NCBI GenBank assembly: GCA_007692605.1
Contig: REBS01000102.1
Span: 1 to 42,468, forward strand
Reading direction: 5' to 3'
DNA length: 42,468 nucleotides
Source of the DNA: Gemmatimonadales bacterium
GTDB taxonomy: Bacteria > Gemmatimonadota > Gemmatimonadetes > Longimicrobiales > Gaopeijiaceae
Of this stretch, positions 24,810-32,916 are shown piece after piece; within the stretch, counting starts at the first letter, position 1; each line of letters begins with the position of its first letter. The translations under genes and the position numbers were made by a program. Below the pieces are notes generated by a model. It saw nothing but the letters and a program-made list of their open reading frames with translations. It did no database searches and was not told the origin of the DNA.

Positions 24810-27614
24810 TCAGAACTCGTAGCGCAGCCGGACCAGCGCCATCCGGCCGACCTCGGGAACCCCGGGGAAGCTGCGGTAGGCTGCATCGAGCGCGTTCTGG
24901 ACCGAGAGCTGTACCGTCACCCCCTCCATCGTGGGAATGCGGTACGAGGCGTTCAGGTCGACCAGGGTGAAGGACTCGACCTCGCCCTCGTACACGCCCG
25001 AACTGGCGGGGAAGCCCGCCGAGAACCGGGTCCGGAGCTCACCGCTGATTCCGCGGGCGGGCTCGCGGTAGGCGACCGCAATGTTGCCCTTCTGCTTCGC
25101 GGCGTTCAGGGTGACCACGTTGCCCCGCTCCGTGGTGAAGGAGTCGTCGTTGACCAGCGAGAGGGTGCCGCTCAGCGACACCCGGTCGGTGACCAGGAAC
25201 TGGGCACCGATGTCCATCCCCCACAGGTCGATCTCTTCGTCGACATTCGTATAGGTGGTGAGCAGCTGTGCGCCGTTCGCGTTCACATCGGCCGACGAGA
25301 TGACCCCGACGGGAACCTGCGCGAGCCCCGGCGCCAGCTGGCCCGCCAGCGCCGCCGCTTCTTCCTGACTCATCCCGATCTCCATCAGGCGCGGAACCAG
25401 ATACTGACCGATCTCCTGAGGGTTCATCGTGATGAAGGGGGTCTGGACGGTGAGCGGCGTCACCAGGTTGTTGCGCCGGGAGTACCAGACGTCGGCGGCC
25501 AGGGTGGCCCGATCCGCCAGGATCCCCTTGTAGCCGACCTCGAAGGTGGTCTGCGTGGACTCACGGATCGGGTCGACGTCGGGCAGATCGAGGGCGGCGA
25601 GCGGACCGGTCTGTCCAGTCACCGTGTTGAAGAAGTTCGATCCGATCTGCTCGGAGGAAGGCTGCAGACTCGACAGATATCCGACCAGCTGGGGCGGAAG
25701 CGGGGTTCCCGCCGCGGCGGCCTGCTGGGCCACCACCTGCACCGCGGCTCCCCAGAAGTTCGCCGCGTCGGCCGGCAGGAGCTGCACGGGGCCGCCGATG
25801 GCCTCCGGCGTGAAGGGGGAGCGCATCAGGTATGAACCATCGGCCTGGCGGAACCGGAATCCGTCGGTGCCCGTTCCCTGGACCCGAACGCTGTATCCCA
25901 GGCGGGCGGCTCCCGGGTCGGGAATCGCGGTCCCCAGGTCGAGGAACTGGTTCAGCGACGAGGGGGTCGAGAAGGCGCGGTTGAAGGTCGCCCGGAGGGC
26001 CTGGCCTTCGCGCGGCTCGTAAACCAGCGCCGCCCGGGGAGAGAAGATCGCATCGGGCAGCGCGGAGTGCGTGTCGATCCGCCCGGCCAGGACCAGGTCC
26101 ACATTCGACGCCAGCTGCGTTTCCGACTGGAGGTAGGCGCCGAATTCGCTGGTCTGGTCGTCGTCTTCGTAGATCCCGTTGATCGTGCCCTCGGTCTCGG
26201 GGTCGGTGAAGATATAGTCCATTCCGTAGGTCAGGCGCTGGCGGGTGCCGACATCGGTTCCGTGCTGTACCTGACCCACGAAGAGCTGGGAGCGATCGAC
26301 GATCGGAGCGCCGTTGCGAAGCAGGAAGGTCTGGCCCGCATCGCTTCGGTTCGTGTAGACCTGGGCGAAGAGTCGCTGCCAGTTGAAACGGGCCTGGTAG
26401 AAGGTGTAGCGCCAGTCTTCGACCTGCGCCGCACCGAGCCCGGTGAGCTCGATCTGGCTCGCGGCATTGCTGATCCCCGCCGTGAAGATGCCGGTGGCGT
26501 CCTCGCTGATCGCCCAGTCCGCCCGCACCTCCCCACCCCACCGCGAGATGTCGAAGTCCCGGTTCCCGATGCGGGAGATCCGCAGATCGGCTTCGGCCTG
26601 ATCGATGCCGACCGCCCGCATCAGGTCCTGCCGCCAGAAGTCGGGGTCCGCCTGGAACTTCTGTCGCTCGGCCGCTTCGACGGGATCCTCGAATCGCCAC
26701 TCGTCGGCCTGGAGCACCTGACCCGAGACCTTCACGCCGAGGGCGTCGGAGACGCGATGCGACGTCCGGAAGCCGCCACCGAAGACGCCCCTCTCCCCGC
26801 TCATGACATTTACGCTCGTCCCCTGAGAGCTCAGGGGAGAGCGGGTCATGATGTGCAGGACCCCGTTGGCCGTGTTCGGCCCGTAGAGTGCCGCCCCCGG
26901 GCCGAGCACCACCTCCATCCTCTCGATGTCGTCGTCGCTCGTGGGCACGAAGCTCATCACGTTCACCCGGAGCGAGGGAACCCCGGCGATCCGGTTGTCG
27001 GTGAGGGTGTGCAGGGCCCCCGAGAAGATGTTGTTGAAGCCGCGCACGACCACGTTCGTCGACTGGACCCCCTGGGTGATCACATCGACGCCAGGCACCG
27101 AGCGCAGGTGGTCGACCGGCGTGGTGGTCGGCCGCGCGCGAATCTGCTCGGCCTCGACGACCTCGACGCGGGCCGGAGCGGTAATCGCCTTCTCGTACGT
27201 CCTGCCCACGCTGACCACGATCGTGCCCAGCTGGAAGGCCTCGCGACTCACCTGGAAGGAGACGGTCACGATCTGACCTTCCGCGACCGCGGTGTCCTCG
27301 ACCTCCTGCGCTCCATAGCCCATGGCCGTGAGGGTTACCCGGTAGGTTCCCGGGGCGACGACGAGCCGGAACCGGCCGTCGCGGTTGGTGAGCGAGGTCT
27401 GGATGGTCCGGCCGTCCGGGGCGACCGCCGAGACGAGCGCCGAGGGAATCGGCTCGCCCGACATCCCATCGGTCACGGTGCCCTGGATTGTCCCGGACTC
27501 CTGGGCGGCGAGACCGCCGGCGGAGACCAGCATGAAGGCGAGTGCGAGGAGCGTGAAGCCGGCCCGGCGAAGCGCACGGGTCGGGAACGGAGTGCACTGG
27601 ACTCGAGTGGACAC
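24810..27614 (-). CDS. TonB-dependent outer-membrane receptor with carboxypeptidase-regulatory-like domain
   Basis: This is an outer-membrane active-transport receptor. A signal peptide spans about residues 1-38 (GFTLLALAFMLVSAGGLAAQ). A CarboxypepD_reg-like beta domain follows (about 41-125: GTIQGTVTDGMSGEPIP, GTYRVTLTAMGYG), then a plug domain (about 135-260: VDHLRSVPGVDVITQG, VVRGFNN, GPGAALYGPNTANGV) and a barrel ending in aromatic RLRYEF. The GTG at 27614 is chosen because GGAGG (27623-27627) lies 8 bases upstream; it gives 934 residues. No SusD gene is adjacent, so it is not a classical Sus pair. The ligand is unknown. It has its own candidate promoter. Confidence 0.9.
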   Translation of the reverse strand: MSTRVQCTPFPTRALRRAGFTLLALAFMLVSAGGLAAQESGTIQGTVTDGMSGEPIPSALVSAVAPDGRTIQTSLTNRDGRFRLVVAPGTYRVTLTAMGYGAQEVEDTAVAEGQIVTVSFQVSREAFQLGTIVVSVGRTYEKAITAPARVEVVEAEQIRARPTTTPVDHLRSVPGVDVITQGVQSTNVVVRGFNNIFSGALHTLTDNRIAGVPSLRVNVMSFVPTSDDDIERMEVVLGPGAALYGPNTANGVLHIMTRSPLSSQGTSVNVMSGERGVFGGGFRTSHRVSDALGVKVSGQVLQADEWRFEDPVEAAERQKFQADPDFWRQDLMRAVGIDQAEADLRISRIGNRDFDISRWGGEVRADWAISEDATGIFTAGISNAASQIELTGLGAAQVEDWRYTFYQARFNWQRLFAQVYTNRSDAGQTFLLRNGAPIVDRSQLFVGQVQHGTDVGTRQRLTYGMDYIFTDPETEGTINGIYEDDDQTSEFGAYLQSETQLASNVDLVLAGRIDTHSALPDAIFSPRAALVYEPREGQALRATFNRAFSTPSSLNQFLDLGTAIPDPGAARLGYSVRVQGTGTDGFRFRQADGSYLMRSPFTPEAIGGPVQLLPADAANFWGAAVQVVAQQAAAAGTPLPPQLVGYLSSLQPSSEQIGSNFFNTVTGQTGPLAALDLPDVDPIRESTQTTFEVGYKGILADRATLAADVWYSRRNNLVTPLTVQTPFITMNPQEIGQYLVPRLMEIGMSQEEAAALAGQLAPGLAQVPVGVISSADVNANGAQLLTTYTNVDEEIDLWGMDIGAQFLVTDRVSLSGTLSLVNDDSFTTERGNVVTLNAAKQKGNIAVAYREPARGISGELRTRFSAGFPASSGVYEGEVESFTLVDLNASYRIPTMEGVTVQLSVQNALDAAYRSFPGVPEVGRMALVRLRYEF

Positions 27615-27622
27615 GGGCAAAA

Positions 27623-27627
27623 CCTCC
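27623..27627 (-). promoter_or_regulatory. Ribosome-binding site fixing the receptor start
   Basis: GGAGG on the minus strand lies 8 bases before GTG 27614. The in-frame start at 27656 has no comparable site. Confidence 0.7.
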
Positions 27628-27698
27628 AAGGGAACGGGGAAGACAAACCGCCGCATTCGACGCCTACCAGTTCGGCTCGAGGAGTCGAGTTCCCGCTG

Positions 27699-27727
27699 AG
27701 ATTAGCGACCCGACCGCGGACAATCAA
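27699..27727 (-). promoter_or_regulatory. Candidate promoter of the TonB-dependent receptor
   Basis: On the minus strand, TTGATT (27727-27722), a 17-base spacer and TAATCT (27704-27699) approximate a sigma70 promoter. It would give a leader of about 78 bases before the receptor GTG, allowing expression independent of prfC. The match is moderate. Confidence 0.4.
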
Positions 27728-27782
27728 ACGATCCTGGTCCAGCGGCGACAGTCGTTCGCCCGGAGACCGTCTCCCTGCACCG

Positions 27783-29378
27783 CTATTCGGGCGCCATCCG
27801 GAAGAACTCGAGCTCCTTCTCGCGCCCCTCGGTCGCCTGTCGTACCCACTGACTCCGGAAGAGCAGAAGGGGCCGCTCGTTGCGGTCGAAGACCAGGGCG
27901 GCGTCGAGTCCGTTGCCGACCCGCCGGATGTCGCGCTCCGGCCCCGAGACCCAGCGTGCGTCGCGGTACGGCATCGGCTCCAGGCGCGCCTCGACCCCGT
28001 ACTCGTGCTCCAGACGGTGCAGGAGGACGTCGAACTGAAGGGGGCCCACGGCGCCCACGACCGGGGCGGGACCGGATACGCCTCCCTGAAAGAAGACCTG
28101 CACGGCCCCCTCTTCCGACAGCTCCAGGAGCCCCTTGTCGAGATGCTTGCGGCGCAGGGGGTCGGGCACGATCACCCGGGCGAAGTGCTCGGGCGAGAAC
28201 GGGGGGATCGCCTCGAACTCGGGGGTTCCCTTTGCAGAGAGGGTGTCTCCGATACGGAGCCCCCCCCGATCGTGAATGCCCACCACGTCCCCCGGCCAGG
28301 CCGTGTCGACCCGCTCCCGCTCCTGCCCGAAGAACTGCTGCGGGTCGGTCAGCCGCACGCCCTTCCCCGTCCGGACGTTCGTGACGGTCGCCCCGGGCTC
28401 GTACTGTCCCGAACAGATCCGCACGAAGGCCAGGCGATCCCGGTGCTTGGGATCCATGTTCGCCTGGATCTTGAAGACGAATGCGGTGAACCTCGAGTCG
28501 TCGGGGGCGATCTCTCCCTCCGACGAATCCCGCGGAGGAGGGGCCGGCGCGTGCGCCAGGAATCGCCGCAGGAAGGGCTCCACCCCGAAGTTGGTGAGCG
28601 CGCTCCCAAAGAAGGTGGGAGACACCCGCCCCTCGAGAAAGGCCTCTTCCGAGAATTCGGCACCCACGGCGTCGAGGAGTTCGATCTCCTCCAGGAGGCG
28701 ATCCGTCGCGGCGTTCCCGAGAAGCTCCCTGACCTTCGGATCCTCGAGCCCGGCCAGCTCCACCGTGGGTGCGCTCGCCCCGTGGTCCCCTCCCTTCTGG
28801 AACAGGTGAAGAGCCGCATCCCGCCGGTCGTACACGCCGAGCAGGTTCGAGCCGTCGGTGACCGGCCAGGTGAGGGGGGCGCAGGCCATTCCCAGCTCGG
28901 CCTCGACATCGTCGAGTAGCTGCAGGGGAGACACGCCCACCCGATCGCACTTGTTCACGAAGGTGAAGATCGGAATGCTCCGCAGCCGGCAGACCTCGAA
29001 GAGCTTCCGGGTCTGCTCTTCGACCCCCTTCCGGTTGTCGAGGAGCATCACCGCCGAGTCCGCCGCCATCAGGGTGCGGTAGGTGTCTTCGGAGAAGTCC
29101 TGGTGACCGGGGGTGTCGAGCAGGTTGATCCGGAACCCGTGGTAGTCGAACTGAAGGACCGACGAGGTGACCGAGATTCCCCGCTCCTGCTCCATCTCCA
29201 TCCAGTCGGAGGTCGCGTGCCGCTTCGCCCGGCGTGCCTTGACCGAGCCCGCCAGGTGGATCGCCCCACCATACAGGAGGAGCTTTTCGGTCAACGTGGT
29301 CTTCCCGGCGTCGGGATGACTGATGATGGCGAAGGTGCGGCGGCGCCGAACCTCTTTGGCGAGTGTACTTTGAATCAC
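27783..29378 (-). CDS. prfC: Peptide chain release factor 3
   Basis: This translational GTPase recycles RF1/RF2 from the ribosome. The P-loop is SHPDAGKTTLTE; the switch region includes ATSDWMEMEQERGISVTSSV; G3 is DTPGHQDFSEDTYRTL and G4 is NKCDR. The distal domains read QVFFQGGVSGPAPVVGAVG and LQFDVLLHRLEHEYG, characteristic of RF3 rather than EF-G. GTG at 29378 gives 531 residues, matching the usual length, and places KEVRRRRTFAIISHPDAGK at the N terminus. A GAGGAG ribosome-binding site is close (about 3 bases). The open frame upstream of it is Arg/Gly/Ser-rich and overlaps the divergent gene. Confidence 0.95.
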   Translation of the reverse strand: MIQSTLAKEVRRRRTFAIISHPDAGKTTLTEKLLLYGGAIHLAGSVKARRAKRHATSDWMEMEQERGISVTSSVLQFDYHGFRINLLDTPGHQDFSEDTYRTLMAADSAVMLLDNRKGVEEQTRKLFEVCRLRSIPIFTFVNKCDRVGVSPLQLLDDVEAELGMACAPLTWPVTDGSNLLGVYDRRDAALHLFQKGGDHGASAPTVELAGLEDPKVRELLGNAATDRLLEEIELLDAVGAEFSEEAFLEGRVSPTFFGSALTNFGVEPFLRRFLAHAPAPPPRDSSEGEIAPDDSRFTAFVFKIQANMDPKHRDRLAFVRICSGQYEPGATVTNVRTGKGVRLTDPQQFFGQERERVDTAWPGDVVGIHDRGGLRIGDTLSAKGTPEFEAIPPFSPEHFARVIVPDPLRRKHLDKGLLELSEEGAVQVFFQGGVSGPAPVVGAVGPLQFDVLLHRLEHEYGVEARLEPMPYRDARWVSGPERDIRRVGNGLDAALVFDRNERPLLLFRSQWVRQATEGREKELEFFRMAPE

Positions 29379-29547
29379 GGTCTCCTCGTTCCCGGGTCCG
29401 GATCGGACCCTCTGCCTGGTCGTGGACGGTCCCGACGGCGCGTCGTCGGAATGGACCCCGCTCCCACGAAACCACGTAGTGTAATAGAATCGGGGGAGAA
29501 TACTCGACCCCCCACCCCACACTCCTGACCCAGGACACCTCCGCTCC

Positions 29548-31683
29548 GTGGCCCTCCGGCTCCTCGCGCTCCTCGCCATCCTCCCCCTGCTGCTGCCCGC
29601 AGCATCGGTCGAGGCCCAGAACCCGTCCATCCCCGCCCAGGCCACCGATGGCTGGAATTCGGAGAGGGCTCTGGAGCTGGCCTCACGAGCCCGTGCGGCC
29701 CGCCGGGAGCTCGTCCGGAGCGGGGACCTCGAGAGTTACCGAGCCCTGACCGAGGGCCACATCTATTTCTTCGTGGACCCGGAAGAGGGGGAGCGGTCTC
29801 TCATCCGGGTCGACCAGATTGCCGTGGACCTCTTCTGGGAAGCGCCCGATCACGTGCGCCAGAGGCTCGTCGGAGAGCGCTCCGAGACTCGCCTGCCCGT
29901 GCGGGACTTCGCCTACTACCTGGACCGGCTCACCCTCGTCCAGTACGGCTTCGGCGATGAAATCCAGGTGGGCCAGGGCATGGATGTCGCCGGGGTCCCG
30001 CACCCCTTCGCTCCCCTTCCCCCCGGGGACTCGAGCGAGAGCCCGTACGACTTCCGGCTCGCCGACTCCACCACGCTCCACCTTCCCGGAGAGCCCGAAC
30101 CCCTGCGAATCTACGAGCTGCAGGTCCGCCCGAAGGACCCCTCGCAACCGGGGATTCTCGGGTCCATCCACGTCGACCGCGGCCGAGCAGACCTCGTTCG
30201 CATGGACTTCACCTTCACCCCGAGTTCATACGTCGACCCCCGCACTGACCGCATCGCGGTCGAACTTGACTACGGCCTCTGGGAGGGAGAATACTGGCTC
30301 CCGAACCTTCAGCGGATCGAAGTCCGGCGGGAGATCCCGGAGCTGGACCTGGGAGTCGGAACGGTGATCCGGGCGGTCCTGCGCGTCGGGAATTACGAGC
30401 TGAACGCCCCGATCCCCACCGAGATCCGACTCTCCCCGCGGATCACGACCCTCTCCTCCGAGGCTCTCGCGGACTACCCCTTTCGGGATGGGCTGTTCAG
30501 CGGCCTCGAACGGGATGGTCTCGCCGACATCGCGACTCGCGCCGATCCTCGCGAACTCCGGGTCGAAGCGGCTCGACTCCTTCGGAACCGGCCCCCGACC
30601 GGACTCTCCCCGGTGCGACTTCACCTTCCCGACGCCTCGTCCCTCGTGTCGTGGGACCGCGCGCGCGGGCTCGACATCGGTGGCGGACTCAGCATCCGCC
30701 CGGCCGGAACCGCCCGAGTTCGCCTGGCAGGCGGCTGGTCCTTCGGTCCCGGGCACCCGCGGGCCTCGCTCGAGCTCGATGGGATGAGCCGTGGCGACTG
30801 GGTCTTCCGAGCCTCGGGAGCCCTGAATGGGCGCGGGGACCTGGGGATCGCCCCCGCCGTCCCCTCCCTCCCCTCCACCCTGACCGCCCTTTCGATGGGG
30901 GAGGATTATCGGGACCCGTACCGTTCGAGCGGAGTCTCGACCCACATCCTCCGCCGCATGGACCGGGGGAGCCGGCTCCAGATCGATCTGGGGGTCGAGT
31001 CCCATCGGAGCGCCACCCTGCAGCGCGCGACCGCTCCATGGAATTCGGCACGGGAGTTTCGTCCGGTCCTGCCGATCGAGCCGGGCACGTTCGCCGCGTC
31101 TCGTGCCCGGTGGGTCGAGCCGATCGACCGGCTTCCGGGCGGTGGGCGGGGTGAGGTCACACTCGAAGGCGTCACCCTCGGGGCTCGGTCCGCGCTCGGA
31201 GGCCGAATCGAGGTGGGCGCGGAAGGCCGTTGGCGCAGCAGCTCCACGGATCGGGACCTGACAGCGAGCTTCACCGGGGGCGCTCTGCTCGGAACTCCTC
31301 TCCCCCAGCTCCATCGACTGGTCGGAGGACGAGGCACGCTACCCGGGCACCCCTTTCGCTCCTTTGCCGGTCGTCACCTCGCAATGGGCTCCGTCGTCGG
31401 TGCCGCGGACCTGGGGTCTCCGATGATTCGGATTCGAGGGGGGTTGTATGGCGGGTGGATCGACGGTCGACTGCCCGCAGCGTGGCGACCGGACGGGCCC
31501 GAGGCGTCCTCCACGGCCCTCCCGAGTCTGTCCGGTACGAATGGGCTCGCCGGAGGCGTTTCGCTCGGGTTCGGACTCCTCTACGACCTCATTCGGGTGG
31601 AGGGCGCCCGTGGGCTCGGAGGGCGGGCAAGCGAGTGGCAGCTCCTGATCTCCGTCGATCCTCGCTGGTGGGACTTCCTCTAG
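29548..31683 (+). CDS. Hypothetical outer-membrane protein with Omp85-like barrel region
   Basis: The 711-residue product has a signal peptide (ALRLLALLAILPLLLPAASVEAQ), starting at a GTG. Residues of about 30-300 form a soluble domain with paired beta strands (MDFTFTPSSYVDPRTDRIAV, VELDYGLWEGEYWLPN), reminiscent of envelope proteins of the DUF5686 type. The C-terminal half alternates strands and turns like a barrel. It includes LVGGRGTLPGHPFRSFAGRH, which resembles the GGRGTLRGYxxRxFxGD segment of Omp85/BamA barrels. The last residues are WWDFL. I do not assign a function. It is divergent from prfC, and the 169 bases between them hold no gene. Confidence 0.7.
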   Translation: MALRLLALLAILPLLLPAASVEAQNPSIPAQATDGWNSERALELASRARAARRELVRSGDLESYRALTEGHIYFFVDPEEGERSLIRVDQIAVDLFWEAPDHVRQRLVGERSETRLPVRDFAYYLDRLTLVQYGFGDEIQVGQGMDVAGVPHPFAPLPPGDSSESPYDFRLADSTTLHLPGEPEPLRIYELQVRPKDPSQPGILGSIHVDRGRADLVRMDFTFTPSSYVDPRTDRIAVELDYGLWEGEYWLPNLQRIEVRREIPELDLGVGTVIRAVLRVGNYELNAPIPTEIRLSPRITTLSSEALADYPFRDGLFSGLERDGLADIATRADPRELRVEAARLLRNRPPTGLSPVRLHLPDASSLVSWDRARGLDIGGGLSIRPAGTARVRLAGGWSFGPGHPRASLELDGMSRGDWVFRASGALNGRGDLGIAPAVPSLPSTLTALSMGEDYRDPYRSSGVSTHILRRMDRGSRLQIDLGVESHRSATLQRATAPWNSAREFRPVLPIEPGTFAASRARWVEPIDRLPGGGRGEVTLEGVTLGARSALGGRIEVGAEGRWRSSSTDRDLTASFTGGALLGTPLPQLHRLVGGRGTLPGHPFRSFAGRHLAMGSVVGAADLGSPMIRIRGGLYGGWIDGRLPAAWRPDGPEASSTALPSLSGTNGLAGGVSLGFGLLYDLIRVEGARGLGGRASEWQLLISVDPRWWDFL

Positions 31684-31685
31684 AA

Positions 31686-31701
31686 GGCTGGACCCTCAGC
31701 C
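31686..31701. terminator. Short hairpin between convergent genes
   Basis: GGCTG and CAGCC pair around a six-base loop between the outer-membrane protein stop and the MFS transporter stop. It is well placed for a shared transcription end, but the stem is only 5 bp with no T tract. Confidence 0.25.
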
Positions 31702-32916
31702 GGTCGCGCCCGTGCCTGCGGGAGCGGGGTCGGTCGGTGGCCGGGTCCGCCCCCGCACGAGACGCCGGATCGCGAGAATGCCCAGCGCCGGCCCGATCGC
31801 CAGGACCGAGAAGGACCACTGCCACCCGATCGCCTCGGCGAGATTGGGGACGAGCTGGACGGTCAGGACGGTGATCGCGAACCCGATCGAGGTCTGCAGC
31901 GTCAGGGCGGTCCCGACCGCGTGCGAGGGGACCGACTCGGTCACCAGGGCACTGAACTGCGCGCTGTCGGCCACGACCGACACCCCCCAGACGCAGGCCA
32001 CGACGATCACGGCCCACGGAATATGGAAGACCGCCCCGATCCCGAGCGCGCAGGCCGCCGACACCCCCATCGCCCGGTTCACCAGCTTCTCGCGCCCGAT
32101 GCGGTCGGCGATGATCCCTCCCCAGACGCAGCCCACGCTGCCCAGGGCGATCGCGCCGAATGCGATCAGGCTCGGCTCCCCGACCGCACTCACGGCCAGG
32201 AAGGCGGCGAGCCATGTCCAGCAGCTGTAGAGCTCGAGCATGTGCCCGCAGTACCCGCCCGTGACCAGCCTCCACTCTCGAATCCGCACCACCTCTCGTA
32301 CCAGCTCCCAGCGGAAGGGGCGGCGCTCGAAGAGGTGAGGCCCGTCGCGATACCCCACGGCGATCAGGACACCGGCGCCCACGGCCGCCAGCGAGGTGGT
32401 CCAGACGACCAGTCCGGGATCGGCGCCCCCCAGGGCATGGACGAGGTAGGGGATGGCCTTGCCGATCGTGAGGGCGCCCACCACGGTCCCGATCGCGAGT
32501 CCGCGCGCCGAGACGAACCAGGTTGCCGCCATTTTCATGGCCGGGGGGTACACCCCGGCCAGGCAGAAGCCCGTCAGGAACCGGGTCACGAGTGCCGCCT
32601 CATACCCCGGGACCATCAGGAGCAGGAGATTGCAGCCGGCGGCCAGGAAGGCCGAAACGGCGAAGTAGCTTCGGCTGGGAACGATGTCGGCCAGATTCAG
32701 GATCGCCGCGACCAGCGTTCCGGCCACGAACCCGATCTGTACACTCGAGGTCAGCCAGCCCGCCTGCGACGCGCTCAACCCCCAGAGCAGCTGCAGCTCG
32801 GGGGCGACCGCGGACTGGGCGAACCAGACCGACATCCCGGCGAGTTCGGCCAGCGCCAGGAGGCCGAGCATCGACCAGCGACGCCTGGACCCGGCGTCAC
32901 CGGCGGCGAAGGTCAC
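31696..32916 (-). CDS. Major facilitator superfamily transporter
   Basis: This 406-residue polytopic membrane protein has about 12 hydrophobic helices in two halves. The first begins MLGLLALAELAGMSVWFAQSA; the second begins near the charged loop FERRPFRWELVREVVRIREW. The MFS loop 2-3 region and a loop 8-9 motif ADRIGREKLVNR are visible. The substrate is unknown. It starts at GTG 32916, overlapping the stop of the M56/TonB gene by four bases (GTGA), so the two are probably coupled. Confidence 0.87.
   Translation of the reverse strand: MTFAAGDAGSRRRWSMLGLLALAELAGMSVWFAQSAVAPELQLLWGLSASQAGWLTSSVQIGFVAGTLVAAILNLADIVPSRSYFAVSAFLAAGCNLLLLMVPGYEAALVTRFLTGFCLAGVYPPAMKMAATWFVSARGLAIGTVVGALTIGKAIPYLVHALGGADPGLVVWTTSLAAVGAGVLIAVGYRDGPHLFERRPFRWELVREVVRIREWRLVTGGYCGHMLELYSCWTWLAAFLAVSAVGEPSLIAFGAIALGSVGCVWGGIIADRIGREKLVNRAMGVSAACALGIGAVFHIPWAVIVVACVWGVSVVADSAQFSALVTESVPSHAVGTALTLQTSIGFAITVLTVQLVPNLAEAIGWQWSFSVLAIGPALGILAIRRLVRGRTRPPTDPAPAGTGATG

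Noticed and set aside
25561-27597. A 678-codon alternative frame on the minus strand within the TonB-dependent receptor
   Set aside because: Its product is Arg/Pro/Gly-rich low complexity, while the other frame encodes a full receptor with signal peptide, plug and aromatic C terminus.
27614-27692. Possible riboswitch in the leader of the TonB-dependent receptor
   Set aside because: The leader is only about 78 bases and shows no conserved cobalamin-type core or extended pairing.
26067-28919. A 950-codon plus-strand open frame crossing the receptor and prfC genes
   Set aside because: It spans two well-supported minus-strand genes and the gap between them, and shows no domain. GC-rich third positions leave few stop codons in that frame.
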